From positions 928,001 through 992,000 of the forward strand of contig JAQFVV010000183.1 of NCBI GenBank assembly GCA_028023455.1: DNA of 64,000 bases, written 5' to 3'. Position numbers and translations under genes: made by a program. The DNA is from Epiperipatus broadwayi. Taxonomy: Eukaryota > Onychophora > Udeonychophora > Euonychophora > Peripatidae. A model generated the notes under the pieces. The model saw nothing but the letters and a program-made list of their open reading frames with translations, ran no database searches and was not told where the DNA came from. Each line of letters starts with the position of its first letter. The first letter of the stretch is position 1. Shown here in pieces: positions 21,441 to 32,409 of the stretch.

Positions 21441-22600
21441 AAAATAATAATGGCCGTTATAAAATTTGCATAAAATTTTACATAAACCACAGCTAAACTT
21501 CAATTAAAAGTAGGCTATGATTATGGAGACTCAAAGTCCCTGAAAGTGCTAAGCCATATAACTTTGTAATAAAATTTAGACAAGCTTCACTTTTTTGCGT
21601 AAAGCGCAATCTCACTTAATTTATAGTTTCTTCTGGATAAAAGGTCAGGAAATAACTGTTGGAATTTTTTTATATATAGGGATATACCAACACTCTCTTG
21701 GAACAACACTAAATAAGGTGATATTGTATACTATCTTTTTTTCTATTCTAAATACTAAGATCAACAACTGTAGTCATATGGTCAAACTAAACCTGTAGAT
21801 AGATTGATCATGAAGAATTAATAAAAACTCCAGAATCTTCTTTTATACATTTCCCCTTGAATAAGATTTAATATTCCTACACTTGATTATTAACTATAAA
21901 CTTATTTCATTTCTTAATAAATGAATCAAATATATTTAACAGTGTGAATGTTTAAATATAAATTTTAATGTTGTGCCATTGATTTCTATTTATAAATATG
22001 TTTAACTCATAAATAATAATAATAATATTAAATTACTAAAATTCCATATGACCACCACTGTTCACACTTACACAATATATCAAAATAGTAGAAATTTTCC
22101 ATTGATTACTATGGTTTTCAGTATGTGGCAATAATGTATGAAGAAAATTGCTACTTTTTTAAATAATAGTTCTCCCTAGGCAGTGAGCAAAATTGTAAAA
22201 ATGATAGTGACCTAAACCTTCCCTAGTTACTATCTATTCTGGATATATTTAATCAATTAATAATATCAGTTCATATTATTGATGATATATATTTTATATA
22301 TAAAATAAAATTAAAAAACCAATTTGACAACACATGCACATGATAAAAAGAAAGAGAAAGGTCACACTTTATTTTCAAATGCAAAATATTTTAAATAACA
22401 ACTTATTTGATTAACAAAAAAAATCAAATAATGTACTAGTGGTGAAAATAATTTTTAACTGAAATTTTTATAAATGGAGCTTAAATAACAATGTTTTTTA
22501 AACTTTTATTAACAAAAGTAGTGCCAATAATAATTATAATCAAGTAGAAATTATTTTATTGCTCCATGATATGAATAAATACATAAATTTACAGCTTGTG
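21441..22600. other. AT-rich sequence, nothing recognised
   Basis: No repeat family, coding frame or RNA was recognised. The plus frame at 21595-21798 lacks any conserved motif. Confidence 0.4.
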
Positions 22601-22604
22601 AATA

Positions 22605-23673
22605 CACCTGGGTCTCGTTTTACGCGATAGATAGGTTCCTCAGAAAACACGCGCAAACAAAATCGCGCAAAAATAGATGTAACTTACATTGAAAAAGGGG
22701 GGATGTGGTCTGTGATTTTTCAAAATTCACATAAAAACAAAGCACCAATGTAAAATTACTTTAAAATTCGCGCAAAAAAAAAAAATAAGGAAATAAAATA
22801 TGACTAATAAAAAATTTCAAATTTGAAAAAAATTGATACAAGACAAACTTTTTTTAACTATAATATTTAATTTTATTCAAAATAATATATTTTTATGCAT
22901 AATTTACAGTACAGTAATTTACATTTTTATACACATTTTAATTATTATAGCTATTTTCCAAAAACACGTTCGTTTGCAAACAACTAGCGCCAACTTCACA
23001 CTCATGTTGTGACAGTGTTTTTCTGGTGACAACGTAATTAGTAATTAATCTTTGAGATGATGATTTTATTAATTGTTTATGAAACTAACAACTAAAAATT
23101 AAATTCTTATTTTTGTCTTTAATTTTCAATTCCGTTTAAAAATCAAATTTCATATCACATTATTTCAAGTCGCCATAAGTAATTTTTAAATTGTTAATTA
23201 CAATTAAAAATCAGATTTTACTTTTTAATTGTCAAATTTAATTGTGCCCACTGCTATTACTGACCTTTTAAAAATAAACTTGTGGACACTAAATGATTAA
23301 TAATTGATTATGTTCTTTTTTAAAAAGCAAAAACAGAATGTGATTTAAAATGCAAAATTAACATGCACAATGTTTGAACAAATATACATTATAATCTTGT
23401 AAAATTTAATGTGCATATACATAAAATGTGGAAATCATGATTTTAATTTCATTATTGCATAAAATCTTACTATTATAAAGCATTGAAAATATTGAAATTA
23501 CTAAGTTGAAAGTCACATTCCAATAATGTGCTATTACTTTCAATATAACGTAAGTGCACAAAATTTATTATTTAAAGTAATAGCGCAATATCAGAGTTCG
23601 ACTTCCGGTGAAACACGAATCACGTAACTTCAAAATCGTGTTAAATAAGTCCGCGTAAAAAGAGACCCAGGTG
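22605..23673. mobile_element. non-autonomous DNA transposon, Tigger/pogo-like, TA target duplication
   Basis: Terminal inverted repeats CACCTGGGTCTC then TTTTACGCG (one mismatch over about 21 bases) at both ends are flanked by TA on each side (22603-22604 and 23674-23675). Subterminal CGCGCAAA-type strings resemble Tigger-family ends. The 1069-bp interior has no transposase frame, so it depended on an enzyme in trans. Tc1/mariner superfamily is the best fit. The exact family is uncertain. Confidence 0.75.
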
Positions 23674-24030
23674 TACATATAAATTATTAGTTTAAAAACA
23701 GATTAAATTAATATTAAAATTTTATATACACATGTATATTCCAATATTTATCTCTAGCACCCAATCATTCCCATTGGCATAAAAATATTATTAAGAAGAT
23801 ATAAATAATAAAAATACCTATATTGATATTTACACTCAATACATTGTGTTATTATTTTCTAATTAAACATAAATATAATTACAAATTACATTACTAGCTT
23901 ACTATGCAAAAAATGATTGCAGAGAAATAAAGTCATATGTCACATGACCTAATTTATTAAGCTTGTGTTACAAATGTTATCTAGTGAGCATGCCAATAGC
24001 TCTTAATAAGCTTTTCAGAATATCCCTATC

Positions 24031-24069
24031 GTTAGACCATTTTCTATCTTCTGGATTTCCTCAGTGAGG
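24031..24069 (-). ncRNA. hammerhead ribozyme, family A, worn
   Basis: CUGAGGA (N7 is G) and GAAA are intact, with a GUC site. Stem II is barely paired, and stem I is disturbed by the UAACG strand. Confidence 0.55.
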
Positions 24070-24308
24070 AATTATATTGCAATTACATTTTTTGCTCTTA
24101 AGGCATTGGCGATTTTATATTGCTAAAGCTATTAATATATGATATATCTGAACTTGGTTTATTCTCATATGGCTATTTAAGTTACATAGCTGGATTTGAA
24201 GACATATGGATATCTGAAATTTTTAGATTTTCTACTTAATAATTAACAATTAGATAAAGTTATGGGTTTGACATGGTATTTTAAATCTAAAGCTTGAATA
24301 TCATGGTG

Positions 24309-24348
24309 CCTCACTGAGGAAATCCAGAAGCTAGAAACTGGTCTGAGG
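24309..24348 (+). ncRNA. hammerhead ribozyme, family A
   Basis: Stem I CCUCA/UGAGG (5 bp), CUGAGGA, GAAA, stem III A-CUGG-U, site GUC. Stem II (AAUCCAGAAGCUA) pairs poorly, so activity is uncertain although the core is complete. Confidence 0.65.
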
Positions 24349-24400
24349 ATAAAGCTTGTTGAGAGCTATTGGCATGATCATTACATAACAAAAAATGATG

Positions 24401-25610
24401 TACAATAAACATGTTAATTTTTTCTTCTTGTTTAAAAATAACATTATAATTAAATAAGTGGCACCTTTGCACATATTTGACATATAAGGTGTTACAGTGA
24501 TGCTGCAAATACTATTTTCTCTATGTTGTTATAAGTCTATATAAAACCTTATATTATGGGTTGATGTGCTCTACAATTTCCTTTTTCTCCATAGCTACAA
24601 TTTTCAAAAACTGAAGATGTCAGCATTATATGGAACTTTTTTATGAATGACAATACCCTATTACCATAACAAAGCCATGAGAGAGGGCCTTAAAGTCAAT
24701 AAAAATAAGAATTTCTGTTTGTTTGCATGTTCTGAGAATAGCTAATCAAATAGACTAGATTTTTAAAGAAAAAATGTAATTAGGGTTTATGATGCAATCT
24801 TTTTGTAAAAGACTTCCTTTTAAATCAAAAACTACATCACTAATAGTGTTATTAGATAGAGTGGAGAGTGATGGGTCATCTGAAAGTCTGTGCTCATATA
24901 CCCTATATATCACTAATAGTAAATTGTCTTTGAAAGTAAATTATTTTTAAATAAATAATTTTTAAAAAAAATGTTACATAACCAGAAGTTGGGCAAAAAT
25001 AAATCACTTTTTTCAAAATGGTAAATCAAATATTTTTTAAAATTTTACTAACAGTAAATAATTTATTAACTTTTAAAAATTTTTTTTATTGATGATAATG
25101 AACCCTAAATATAGTTTTCTTTTGTTTCGTTCTTTAACTTTTTGAATGGATAAATTACATCCAATGAAACCATGATCCATTGTTATAGGTAAGAATTTTG
25201 TTTAGATATTTATTTTCAGAGTTTTTAAAATATATTAAAATTGCTGTCATTTGAAAGTTTACATCTATAATTAAAAAAATTAAAAGTGTAAACATATTGT
25301 ATGAAAAAAAGGTTTAATTGTAAAAATAAAATGTTCAGATATGGAGGACTATTTAACAAAAGACATGGTAGGCCCTATTCAAAATATACAGGAGTTTTCA
25401 GCTAAACAGCTTAAGTGTAGGTAATTATCACTGGTTTTATCCATTTTTTTCATAACTTGCCCCTAGTGTAATTATATGTTGAAGTATTAAATATTCTATG
25501 AAAACCCATACACCCTTTAACAATTTTTATTTAATCTGAATGTATTCCATTATATGCTTTTTTAAAATATATCATTTTTACTTTAAAATATTAATGTGTT
25601 TTTCTACAGT
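24401..25610. other. AT-rich sequence with one family C fragment
   Basis: About 24855-24905 matches one end of family C (GAGAGTGATGGGTCAT...TGCTCATATACCCTATATAT). The rest is unassigned. Confidence 0.5.
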
Positions 25611-25611
25611 A

Positions 25612-25935
25612 CAGGCTTTTCTATACCTGCACTTATATATGTAATATATAGGTGGTTTGAACTCAGACTTTCGCATGACCCTCAATCACCCATGCTATCT
25701 CATACCACTGATACCCTTGATCATACACATGTCGAAAAGATAAATAATCATCAATAGACATAGTTTGTGCTAAACCAGCACTCGTCAGTTGGTCCAGATT
25801 ATCATCTCCACACATATATACAATCAAAGCTCAGCTTATATTAAGATAGCCAATCTTCATACTTTAATGGACAGGCTTCAAAACATTTCACCCCACAACT
25901 CTTCAGCCATCCATTTCATTGAAAATCTGATGATT
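25612..25935 (-). mobile_element. family C ribozyme element
   Basis: Contains the GAACTCAGACTTTCGCATGA block, GATAAATAATCATCAATA, the hammerhead, AAGATAGCCAATCTTCATAC, and TTAATGGACAGGCTTCAA followed by ATTGAAAATCTGATGAT. Ribozyme sense is minus. No protein is encoded. Confidence 0.8.
25752..25793 (-). ncRNA. hammerhead ribozyme, family C, inactivated
   Basis: ACCAA then CUGACGA (N7 is C), stem II GUGCU/AGCAC with loop GGUUU, but GAAA has changed to AAAC. Stem III and the closing strand are worn. Confidence 0.55.
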
Positions 25936-25979
25936 TTTACTTTAATAAAAACTGATTTAAATATTTTATTCCAAATATG

Positions 25980-26760
25980 AAAGAATGTTTTATTGTCCTT
26001 TTAAAATATACAACATAAGATTAGGTAAAGTTTGTTTGTATTATCCTTTTCTTAAAAAGAGTTTTATTGAATAAATATTTTTTATTAATTATTCATTATG
26101 AATAACATTTCGTTCGTGTAATTTTCATTACACCACTCTATGCAAGGTACAGAAAAAAAAAACAATAACACAAAATAACACATCCACAAATACATTAGAG
26201 ATGAGTTTTGTTAATGTTAGATTATCCAATCTGTGAATCACAAATTTCTTATATATATAATACTGCTCTGTGAGTTTATTTCTTTGATCTTATGTAGTGT
26301 TATTTTTTAACTTCTTTTTCATGAAACATTTCTTTTTAAAATATCTCAACACCATGTGAAATTGTAGTTCTCTTAATGTATTCTAGCCCTTAGCATCCCA
26401 ATAAAAACAAATAAACATTTTATTTCTTTAGAATGTATTTTAGATCATCTTTCTAGTGAAAACTGTCTGATTGTTTCATGAAAGCTGTCTTCAATATCTT
26501 TTAGAAAGTTTTGCATTGTTTATTTATTTAAAAGAATTGTATTCTATAATATCACGTGCAGCAAACTTAAAAACATATTGTTCTTAGAATCTTGCCATTA
26601 TATTTTCAAAATTTTATAGATTATTTTTTTTTAAAAATTCTAATGCTTTTATGTTATATTGATAATGTCTCCAAATCTTACTTCCATACAATAAATTAAG
26701 TCAAATAACAGATTTGCGTGGTGTAGTAGTTATTCCAGTGTGGTGAAATAACATTTTAAT
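25980..26760 (-). other. AT-rich sequence, possible LINE relic
   Basis: The minus strand around 26640-26700 reads IYGSKIWRHYQ followed by NIKALEFLKK. This faintly recalls the YG.EIW...L region after LINE reverse transcriptases. Surrounding frames are broken, so this is only a hint. Confidence 0.25.
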
Positions 26761-26764
26761 AAAC

Positions 26765-26975
26765 AAGGCAAAACTCTCCATACAGCAGTGCCACCCTGTG
26801 CCAACCAGAGTAATCAATGGATGCCAGAAGGCATAAATCCCTATCTAGTGCTACTCATCCAATATCCCCAGACTAGTTTCTGGTTTGTGGCCTTCATCAG
26901 TGAGGAGCCTTGGATCTGAGAGCATTACACCTAGATCTTTACAATTATGTGCTAGTATAAGAGATAGTGATCATG
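26765..26975 (-). mobile_element. family B ribozyme element, single arm
   Basis: Starts CAAGGCAAAACTCTCCATAC, continues with AATCAATGGATGCCAGAAGG and TACTCATCCAATATCCCC, then the ribozyme, and ends in the GAGATAGTGATCATGTAACA tail. Not inverted, unlike most B copies here. Confidence 0.8.
26866..26905 (-). ncRNA. type I hammerhead ribozyme, family B
   Basis: Stem I CCUCA/UGGGG (5 bp with one G-U), CUGAUGA, stem II from GGC-CACAA-ACC (weakened; other copies have GGC/GCC), GAAA, stem III ACUAGU (palindrome), site GUC. Confidence 0.75.
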
Positions 26976-27187
26976 TAACATTATTTTAATTTATTAAAAG
27001 CAATAACAACACATGGAATCTATACTACACCTCAACATCTAACTCTATTTTTCAACTTTAAAAAATTTACCAAAGTACTTAAATTGATTTCTCAAAACTT
27101 AGAACTAACTAAACTAAAAAATGCTTATTTTTTTACATTTGTAGCTGATAAAGACATTGAGTTTAATAAATATTAGTCTAAACTAAT

Positions 27188-27540
27188 ATATGGATTAGAG
27201 AACAAACAGGTGTTACTGGCCTCATTGAGAAAATTAAAAGACTGAAGTGGACTTAAGCTGGACATATTGCTGGAAGAGATGATAATAGATGGGCAATTGA
27301 AATTTTAAACTGGATTCCAAGAGATTGTAAAAGATCAGCTGGAAGAGATGATAATAGATGGACAATTGAAATTTTAAACTGGATTCCAAGAGATTGTAAA
27401 AGATCCAGAAAGAAACTACATGTGAGATGGATGGATGAAATAATAATATATGCAGGGATAAGAAGTTAAAGATCAGAGAAGATGGATTGGATTTGGAGAG
27501 ACCTTCATCCTGCAGTGGATTGATAATGGTTGATGATGAT
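27188..27540 (+). pseudogene. RTE-like retrotransposon 3' fragment with a 69-bp tandem duplication
   Basis: Encodes the C-terminal REQTGVTGLIEKIKRLKW region and the R-MDDN-W, NWIPRDCKR region seen at 7730-8010. Bases 27269-27337 are repeated at 27338-27406 with very few changes. Because 69 is a multiple of three, the duplicated GRDDNRW block keeps frame. It ends near a (GAT)n-like tail (TGATAATGGTTGATGATGAT). Confidence 0.8.
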
Positions 27541-27544
27541 TATG

Positions 27545-28575
27545 ATTAATCTAAACTTAAATTGTATATGGTATTCATGTCATTTAGTATATTTTGTGGA
27601 CTATCTTTTAAATTAGCAAAAATAGCACAAATTGGTTTTAACAATTCACCTTAAAAATTCGACTCTCAAACCTTTGTCAAATTTTGATCACTGATTCATT
27701 AACCCACACATAATTTTTCAGTATTTTACATTTTAGTACGTTTTCTGAAAACATATTGTCAATATTTACACTTGATAACCCTTTCACACTCATTTTGATC
27801 ATATTAGAAAATACAGAAAAATTACTGTTTAATTAAGATATCTTCATCTTTGATCTAAATTTTACAAATATTTGAATACATGATATTTTTCTCACTTTTC
27901 TTTATTTACTGATCAACCTATTTTTAAATTCCCTAATATCATTCCAAATAAAAAAAATGATTTTTCTTTTTTCAATCATAATTTTATTTCCCAAATGTTT
28001 CTTCTTATTCCCTTCATTATTCCATTTTCTAATTCACATTAAATGTAATCTACCAGGATTCTGCTTAACATATTTTTTATATGAACGAATTTGACATATT
28101 CTTTTCAATATAACAATTATTTTCTATAGTCTTGATGATTATAGTAAAAAAAATTGTCTTTTATTTAATATAACCCAAAATTCCTGCTTGGAATATTATG
28201 TCTTAATAAAACAATCTCTCAATATTTAAGATCTTATACTCAAAATTACAAGATTTTCCCATACCCGTAACCTATAATCTACCAATATATTAAAACAATG
28301 TTTAAATTCTATTCATGCAAAGGTTTCAGTAATATAATTTTTTTTTTAAATAATGTATTATTAAATATAAGAACTCATTGCTAAAAAGTCAATTCATTTT
28401 ATAACCAATTGATTTGAATAGGGAAAAAATCAATTTTTTTTTTTATCTCAACCAATATATTAAAAAAACACTTCAAATACAATGGCTATTTTTGCATTCA
28501 ATATTGCTATTTTGTTTACACTTTACAAAATTACATCTCAAAGAACTTAAACTTCAGAACAGTTTCCTCCATGGT
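27545..28575. other. AT-rich sequence, nothing recognised
   Basis: Long A/T-biased stretch with poly-A and poly-T runs and no repeat or coding match. Confidence 0.45.
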
Positions 28576-28584
28576 TAATACATT

Positions 28585-28735
28585 ATCTGTATTGAAATTA
28601 AATTGAGAAACTGCAAACCTCTCATGCTCATTACTATCTGTCTTGTATTTACGAACTGATTGGCTGTTAGATAGTAATGAACGCGAGAGGTTTCCAGTCG
28701 CTCAATTAAGTTTCAATACTGTTTGCGCTTTATAA
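28585..28735. repeat. foldback (MITE-like) element
   Basis: The two arms, AACTGCAAACCTCTCATGCT...ACTATCT and its inverse, read ATTGAA..TTAAATTGAG inward and pair across a spacer near 28655. The right arm keeps CpGs (GAACGCGAGAGG) where the left has TpG or CpA, so one arm has decayed faster. No target duplication was resolved. Confidence 0.65.
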
Positions 28736-28739
28736 AATA

Positions 28740-28880
28740 AATATTATCTGTATATAATCAATTCAATGGAATTAGACTGACTTCCTCAAGTAAAAAGATC
28801 CAAATTATTCCTTCCTTATTATTTGAAAAATCAAATATTGCAATGCTATGCCTTAGTAGACTTAACTATTTTAGCCCCAA
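28740..28880. other. unassigned AT-rich spacer
   Basis: Nothing recognised. Confidence 0.4.
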
Positions 28881-28884
28881 AAAT

Positions 28885-29225
28885 ATACTTAACTATTATG
28901 CACTATCTATCATTAAATGTCGAATGTCTAGAAAATTTTCAACTTTATTTCGAAATACAAAGAAGTGTTAGTAGTGACACACAACTTAGTAGAAAACACA
29001 GGTTAGTAGACAACATATTTTAAACTTTATTTATTTTTTTCCAAATACAAACAACTGTGGGTAATAACACATAAGTTAATAGATAATCCAGATTAGTAGA
29101 TTACATTATTAACCTGTGTTGTCTACTAACTTGCGTGTTATAACTAACAGTTGTTTGTATTTGGAAAAGTTTAAATAAAGTTAAAAATTTTCTAAACGTT
29201 CAGCTTTTAATGATAGATAATGGAA
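28885..29225. repeat. family E inverted repeat
   Basis: The left part (CTATCATTAAATGTCGAATG, TTTCCAAATACAAACAACTG) and right part (CAGTTGTTTGTATTTGGAAA, TTAATGATAGATAATGG) are inverse copies. Shared words such as CTAACCTGT..., ACTAACAGTTG and ATTTGGAA link it to 32470-32700, which follows a hammerhead motif. Confidence 0.6.
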
Positions 29226-29815
29226 ATAATTCAACATATTATCACATCCAGAATATCATCATCACAGACCTTCAGACAAACAATAGTTCTTTGAATTTTA
29301 AATTATATATATATAAATCATTGTTAGTAACATTTTTTTAATCCTATGGAATGAGTTTTTTTAATGTATAAAATATTAGTATTAAATATTTCTTATATGG
29401 ATGACATGAATTAACAAATGATTACTTCCTCTTTCACTGTGATTCTATAAACATATAGAAATATCAATCATAATAATACTTTTTTTGTATATATTTTTTC
29501 CTAATTATATTAAAAAACAACAATAAGCCATGGCTTCTTTCCAAATATTAGAACCATATTATGGTTTTCATTTTGCCATTTTTGGTTTACACTCATCACA
29601 ATTGCAATCCTTCTTTTACTAAGAAAATATAATTAAACTAACCAATCAGGATCTTTGCTCTCTGCCTTCCTGAATGCAGTCACATGGTATCTTCTCACAT
29701 TGCCTACAAATTTGTAAAAACTCAAATTAGCTTTTTATTCATATTTTAAATTTTGTGTCTATCTGTGACTTTTTGTTTGATTTCATTACATTTAATTAAA
29801 CAGTATCTATTAATA
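29226..29815. other. AT-rich sequence, nothing recognised
   Basis: No repeat or coding match. Confidence 0.4.
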
Positions 29816-29819
29816 TATT

Positions 29820-30270
29820 GTACAGGCTTAAACCTGCATTTATATATGTAATATAGGTGGGGTTCAAACTCAGACTTTCACACGACCCACCACACTCAGT
29901 GCCATCTCATATTGCTGACCCACCCAATCACACACATGTTGAAAAGATAAATAATCACCAATATACGCATTTCATGCCAAACCAACAATCATCAGTTGGT
30001 CCAGATTACCATCCTCACACATATATATATAATCAGTATTCAGCTTTATATTAAGATAGCCAATATTTATACTTTAATGGACAGGCTTCAAACTATTCTA
30101 ACTCACAACTCTTTAGCCTTCCATTTCATTGAAAATCTGATGATGGAATGTTCAAAGCCCTTGATAGTGCCAAGGTTGTCATCCTACCCATGTTGACATA
30201 TTAGTCATTCTGACCCCTCATGTACAGGAGAATAATCCATTTATATATACATATGCGAGGGATGGGCAGA
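29820..30270 (-). mobile_element. family C ribozyme element, long form
   Basis: Nearly identical by eye to 60660-61125, including the far end (CATGTTGACATATTAGTCAT, ACATATGCGAGGGATGGGCA). This suggests recent spread of this subfamily. It is followed 484 bases downstream by a partial head-to-tail copy starting at 30305. Confidence 0.85.
29957..30000 (-). ncRNA. type I hammerhead ribozyme, family C
   Basis: Stem I ACCAA/UUGGU, CUGAUGA, stem II UUGUU/GGCAU (contains a U-G pair), GAAA, stem III AUGCGUAU, site AUA. Core bases are complete. Confidence 0.78.
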
Positions 30271-30295
30271 CCTTTTACACACTATTTATATAAAT

Positions 30296-30450
30296 TAATA
30301 TATTGTACAGGCTTAAACCTGCATTTATATATGTAATGTATGCAGGGTTTGAACTCAGACTTTTACATGACCCACCACTCTCAGTGCCATCTCATATTGC
30401 TGACCCACCCGATCACACATATGTTGAAAAGATAAATAATCACCAATTTT
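30296..30450 (-). repeat. family C, truncated tandem copy
   Basis: Repeats TACAGGCTTAAACCTGCATT and the GAACTCAGAC block of the preceding copy. It stops at AAATAATCACCAAT, just where the ribozyme would begin. Confidence 0.8.
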
Positions 30451-30814
30451 TACTCATGTTTTTGACCTGTGTAAATATTAAATTATCAAATAGAATTGAA
30501 CTACAATATTTTTTCTATTTAAGACTACCCATTTTTATGTATTTATTTCCTAACATGCTATAATAGAATTTATTTTAATAACGTTATTATTTTAATCATA
30601 AGGCCATACAAATTTATGCACTGTGTAATAATCTTCACCAATACATGACCATGCAATATTTTTTTATACATGATGACTTTTTAATTATAATTAATAAGAT
30701 GCAATTATTTTGAACATAGTTTATATAAATCATAGCCATATGGGTATTATATGTTGTTAACATATTAATAACAACAGACTATTCAAGTTTAAAGAGTTAT
30801 TTATACTATTTCCG
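30451..30814. other. AT-rich spacer, nothing recognised
   Basis: No repeat or coding match. Confidence 0.4.
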
Positions 30815-30919
30815 AGTATAGAGGATTTGAACTCAGATTTTCAAGCACCCTTCAACTATCCGCACTATCTCATACAACTGATACACATGACCACACACGT
30901 GTAAAAAAGATAAACAATC

Positions 30920-30963
30920 ACCAATATACATATTTCATGCTAAACCAGCACTCATCTGTTGGT
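30920..30963 (-). ncRNA. hammerhead ribozyme, family C, one core change
   Basis: ACCAA/UUGGU stem I, then CAGAUGA (U4 changed to A), stem II GUGCU/AGCAU, GAAA, stem III AUAUGUAU, site AUA. Confidence 0.7.
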
Positions 30964-31401
30964 CCAGATTATCATCTCCCATATATATATAATCAGTGCT
31001 CAGTTTATATTAAGATGGCAAATCTTCAGATTTTAATGGACAGGCTTCAATCCACTCCAACTTCCAACTTTCTAGCCATCCATATCATTGAAAATCTTAT
31101 GATGAAAACTCAAATCCAAAAGTGATGCTAATATTATTGCCATGCCCATCCCTCTTATATATATTTAAATGGATATGGTCTTATACATGAGGGGTCAGAG
31201 TGACTTCAGGTCAACATGGGCATGAGAATAATATTAGTATCAGCATTGGATTTGAGTTTTCATCATCAGATTTTTAATGATATGGATGGTGGAAAAGTTG
31301 GAGGTTGGAGTGGATTGAAGCCTGTCCATTAAAGTATGAAGATTTGCTATCTTAATATAAACTGAGCACTGATTATATATATATGGGAGATGATAATCTG
31401 G

Positions 31402-31445
31402 ACCAACTGATGAGTGCTGGTTTAGCATGAAATATGTATATTGGT
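31402..31445 (+). ncRNA. type I hammerhead ribozyme, family C, fully canonical core
   Basis: ACCAA/UUGGU inner stem I with an outer AAUC/GAUU extension across a UGG bulge, CUGAUGA, stem II GUGCU-GGUUU-AGCAU, GAAA, stem III AUAUGUAU, cleavage expected after the A of AUA. Every conserved core base is present. Confidence 0.88.
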
Positions 31446-31759
31446 GATTGTTTATCTTTTCTACATGTGTGTGGTCATGTGTATCAGTTGTATGAGATAG
31501 TGTGAATAGTTGAAGGGTGCTTAAAAATCTGAGTTCAAATCCTCTATACTTACAATTAAGCTCCCAGGTTTGTGAAGAGTGCCTGGTTTTCAAATATTTA
31601 TGCTATTTCCAATATATGAAATCATAATTTACCGTTTCTAACAACATAAATTTATTAAATTTTATTTATTAATAATTTGTATTAGTCATTCATTTGACTA
31701 GAGATTATCCACTTCATTTATCTCTAATCAAACAAATGTCTAATAAAAATTATTAATAT

Positions 31760-31840
31760 ACTTCCATCAAATGGTGTGTGTCAAAGTTGGGAGGGTGGTA
31801 AGTGTGACACCTGTCAATTAAATTATAGTACTTGACTATC

Positions 31841-31871
<31 letters not shown>

Positions 31872-32085
31872 TAATAATAAAAAATGATATGAATAAGATA
31901 TTGTGATCTGGTCCTACTGACGAATGCTGGTTTAGCATGAAATGTGTATCTTGGGGATCAAACATCTTTTTCATCTGTCTTTGGTCATATGTTTATGATT
32001 ACATCCTTCACAAGAGTTAATAATGGATAGAAACCAGCCTCCATCTCGCATGAGAATGGTGCAGTGAAAATTATACTACAGAAAT
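31760..32085 (+). mobile_element. family C' ribozyme element
   Basis: Shares with 42880-43590 the order: TCAATTAAA(C)T block, (TA)n, hammerhead, CTTGGGGATCA, TGTTTATGATTACATCC, GAAACCAGCCTC, and AATGAAAATTATACTA end. A (TA)n at 31841-31867 sits inside the unit. C' shares the stem II loop of family C but differs in flanks. Confidence 0.75.
31912..31958 (+). ncRNA. hammerhead ribozyme, family C'
   Basis: CUGACGA (N7 is C), stem II AUGCU-GGUUU-AGCAU with five Watson-Crick pairs, GAAA, AUGUGUAU stem III, site AUC, then UUGGGG. The inner stem I partner CCUA is worn. Confidence 0.72.
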
Positions 32086-32400
32086 ATTATTCTAAAGTTT
32101 GTTTATTTTTCTAAATTTATTTGATTCAGTAGCTAAACATATCTTTGTTTATTATGTTTGTAAAGCATCGCACAAAAGCACTAATATAATGGTCTAGGGT
32201 TTCACGATATAAAATACTGTCTAATATTTTTAGCGTTTTCCGATATATCTAAAAGATCCAAAAACAGTTAAACCTAACAACAAATATAACACTATGTCAT
32301 GTCTTGGATTAATCATTTTTTAAAAAAAATAATATCATCTATCTGATAAATTAAATTTTATTTTTCTGTACTAAAAAAGATTGATTACAAGACGTTATAT
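32086..32400. other. AT-rich spacer, nothing recognised
   Basis: No repeat or coding match. Confidence 0.4.
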
Positions 32401-32409
32401 TAGTCTTAA

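Larger units (their letters stand above)
23925..24400. mobile_element. family A element, head-to-head inverted dimer
   Basis: The left arm starts with the AGTCATATGTCACATGACC terminal block, then TTATTAAGCTTG, AATAGCTCTTAA and a minus-sense hammerhead. The right arm carries the inverse order, with CATAGCTGGATTTGAAGACA and a plus-sense hammerhead, and ends near 24370. The centre holds the AAGGCATTGGCGATTTTATA block. Confidence 0.8.
30815..31593. mobile_element. family C element, head-to-head inverted dimer
   Basis: The left unit (30815-31130, ribozyme sense minus) and right unit (31240-31560, sense plus) are inverse copies. They meet across a central stretch containing CATGCCCATCCCTCTTATAT and its partial inverse. 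The minus frame at 31240-31593 only runs through the right unit and is not a gene. Confidence 0.87.

Noticed and set aside
31240-31593. 117-codon minus frame with YTYFMLNQHSSVGPDYH-like text
   Set aside because: Antisense reading of a family C unit; the same words occur in all C copies whatever their frame integrity.
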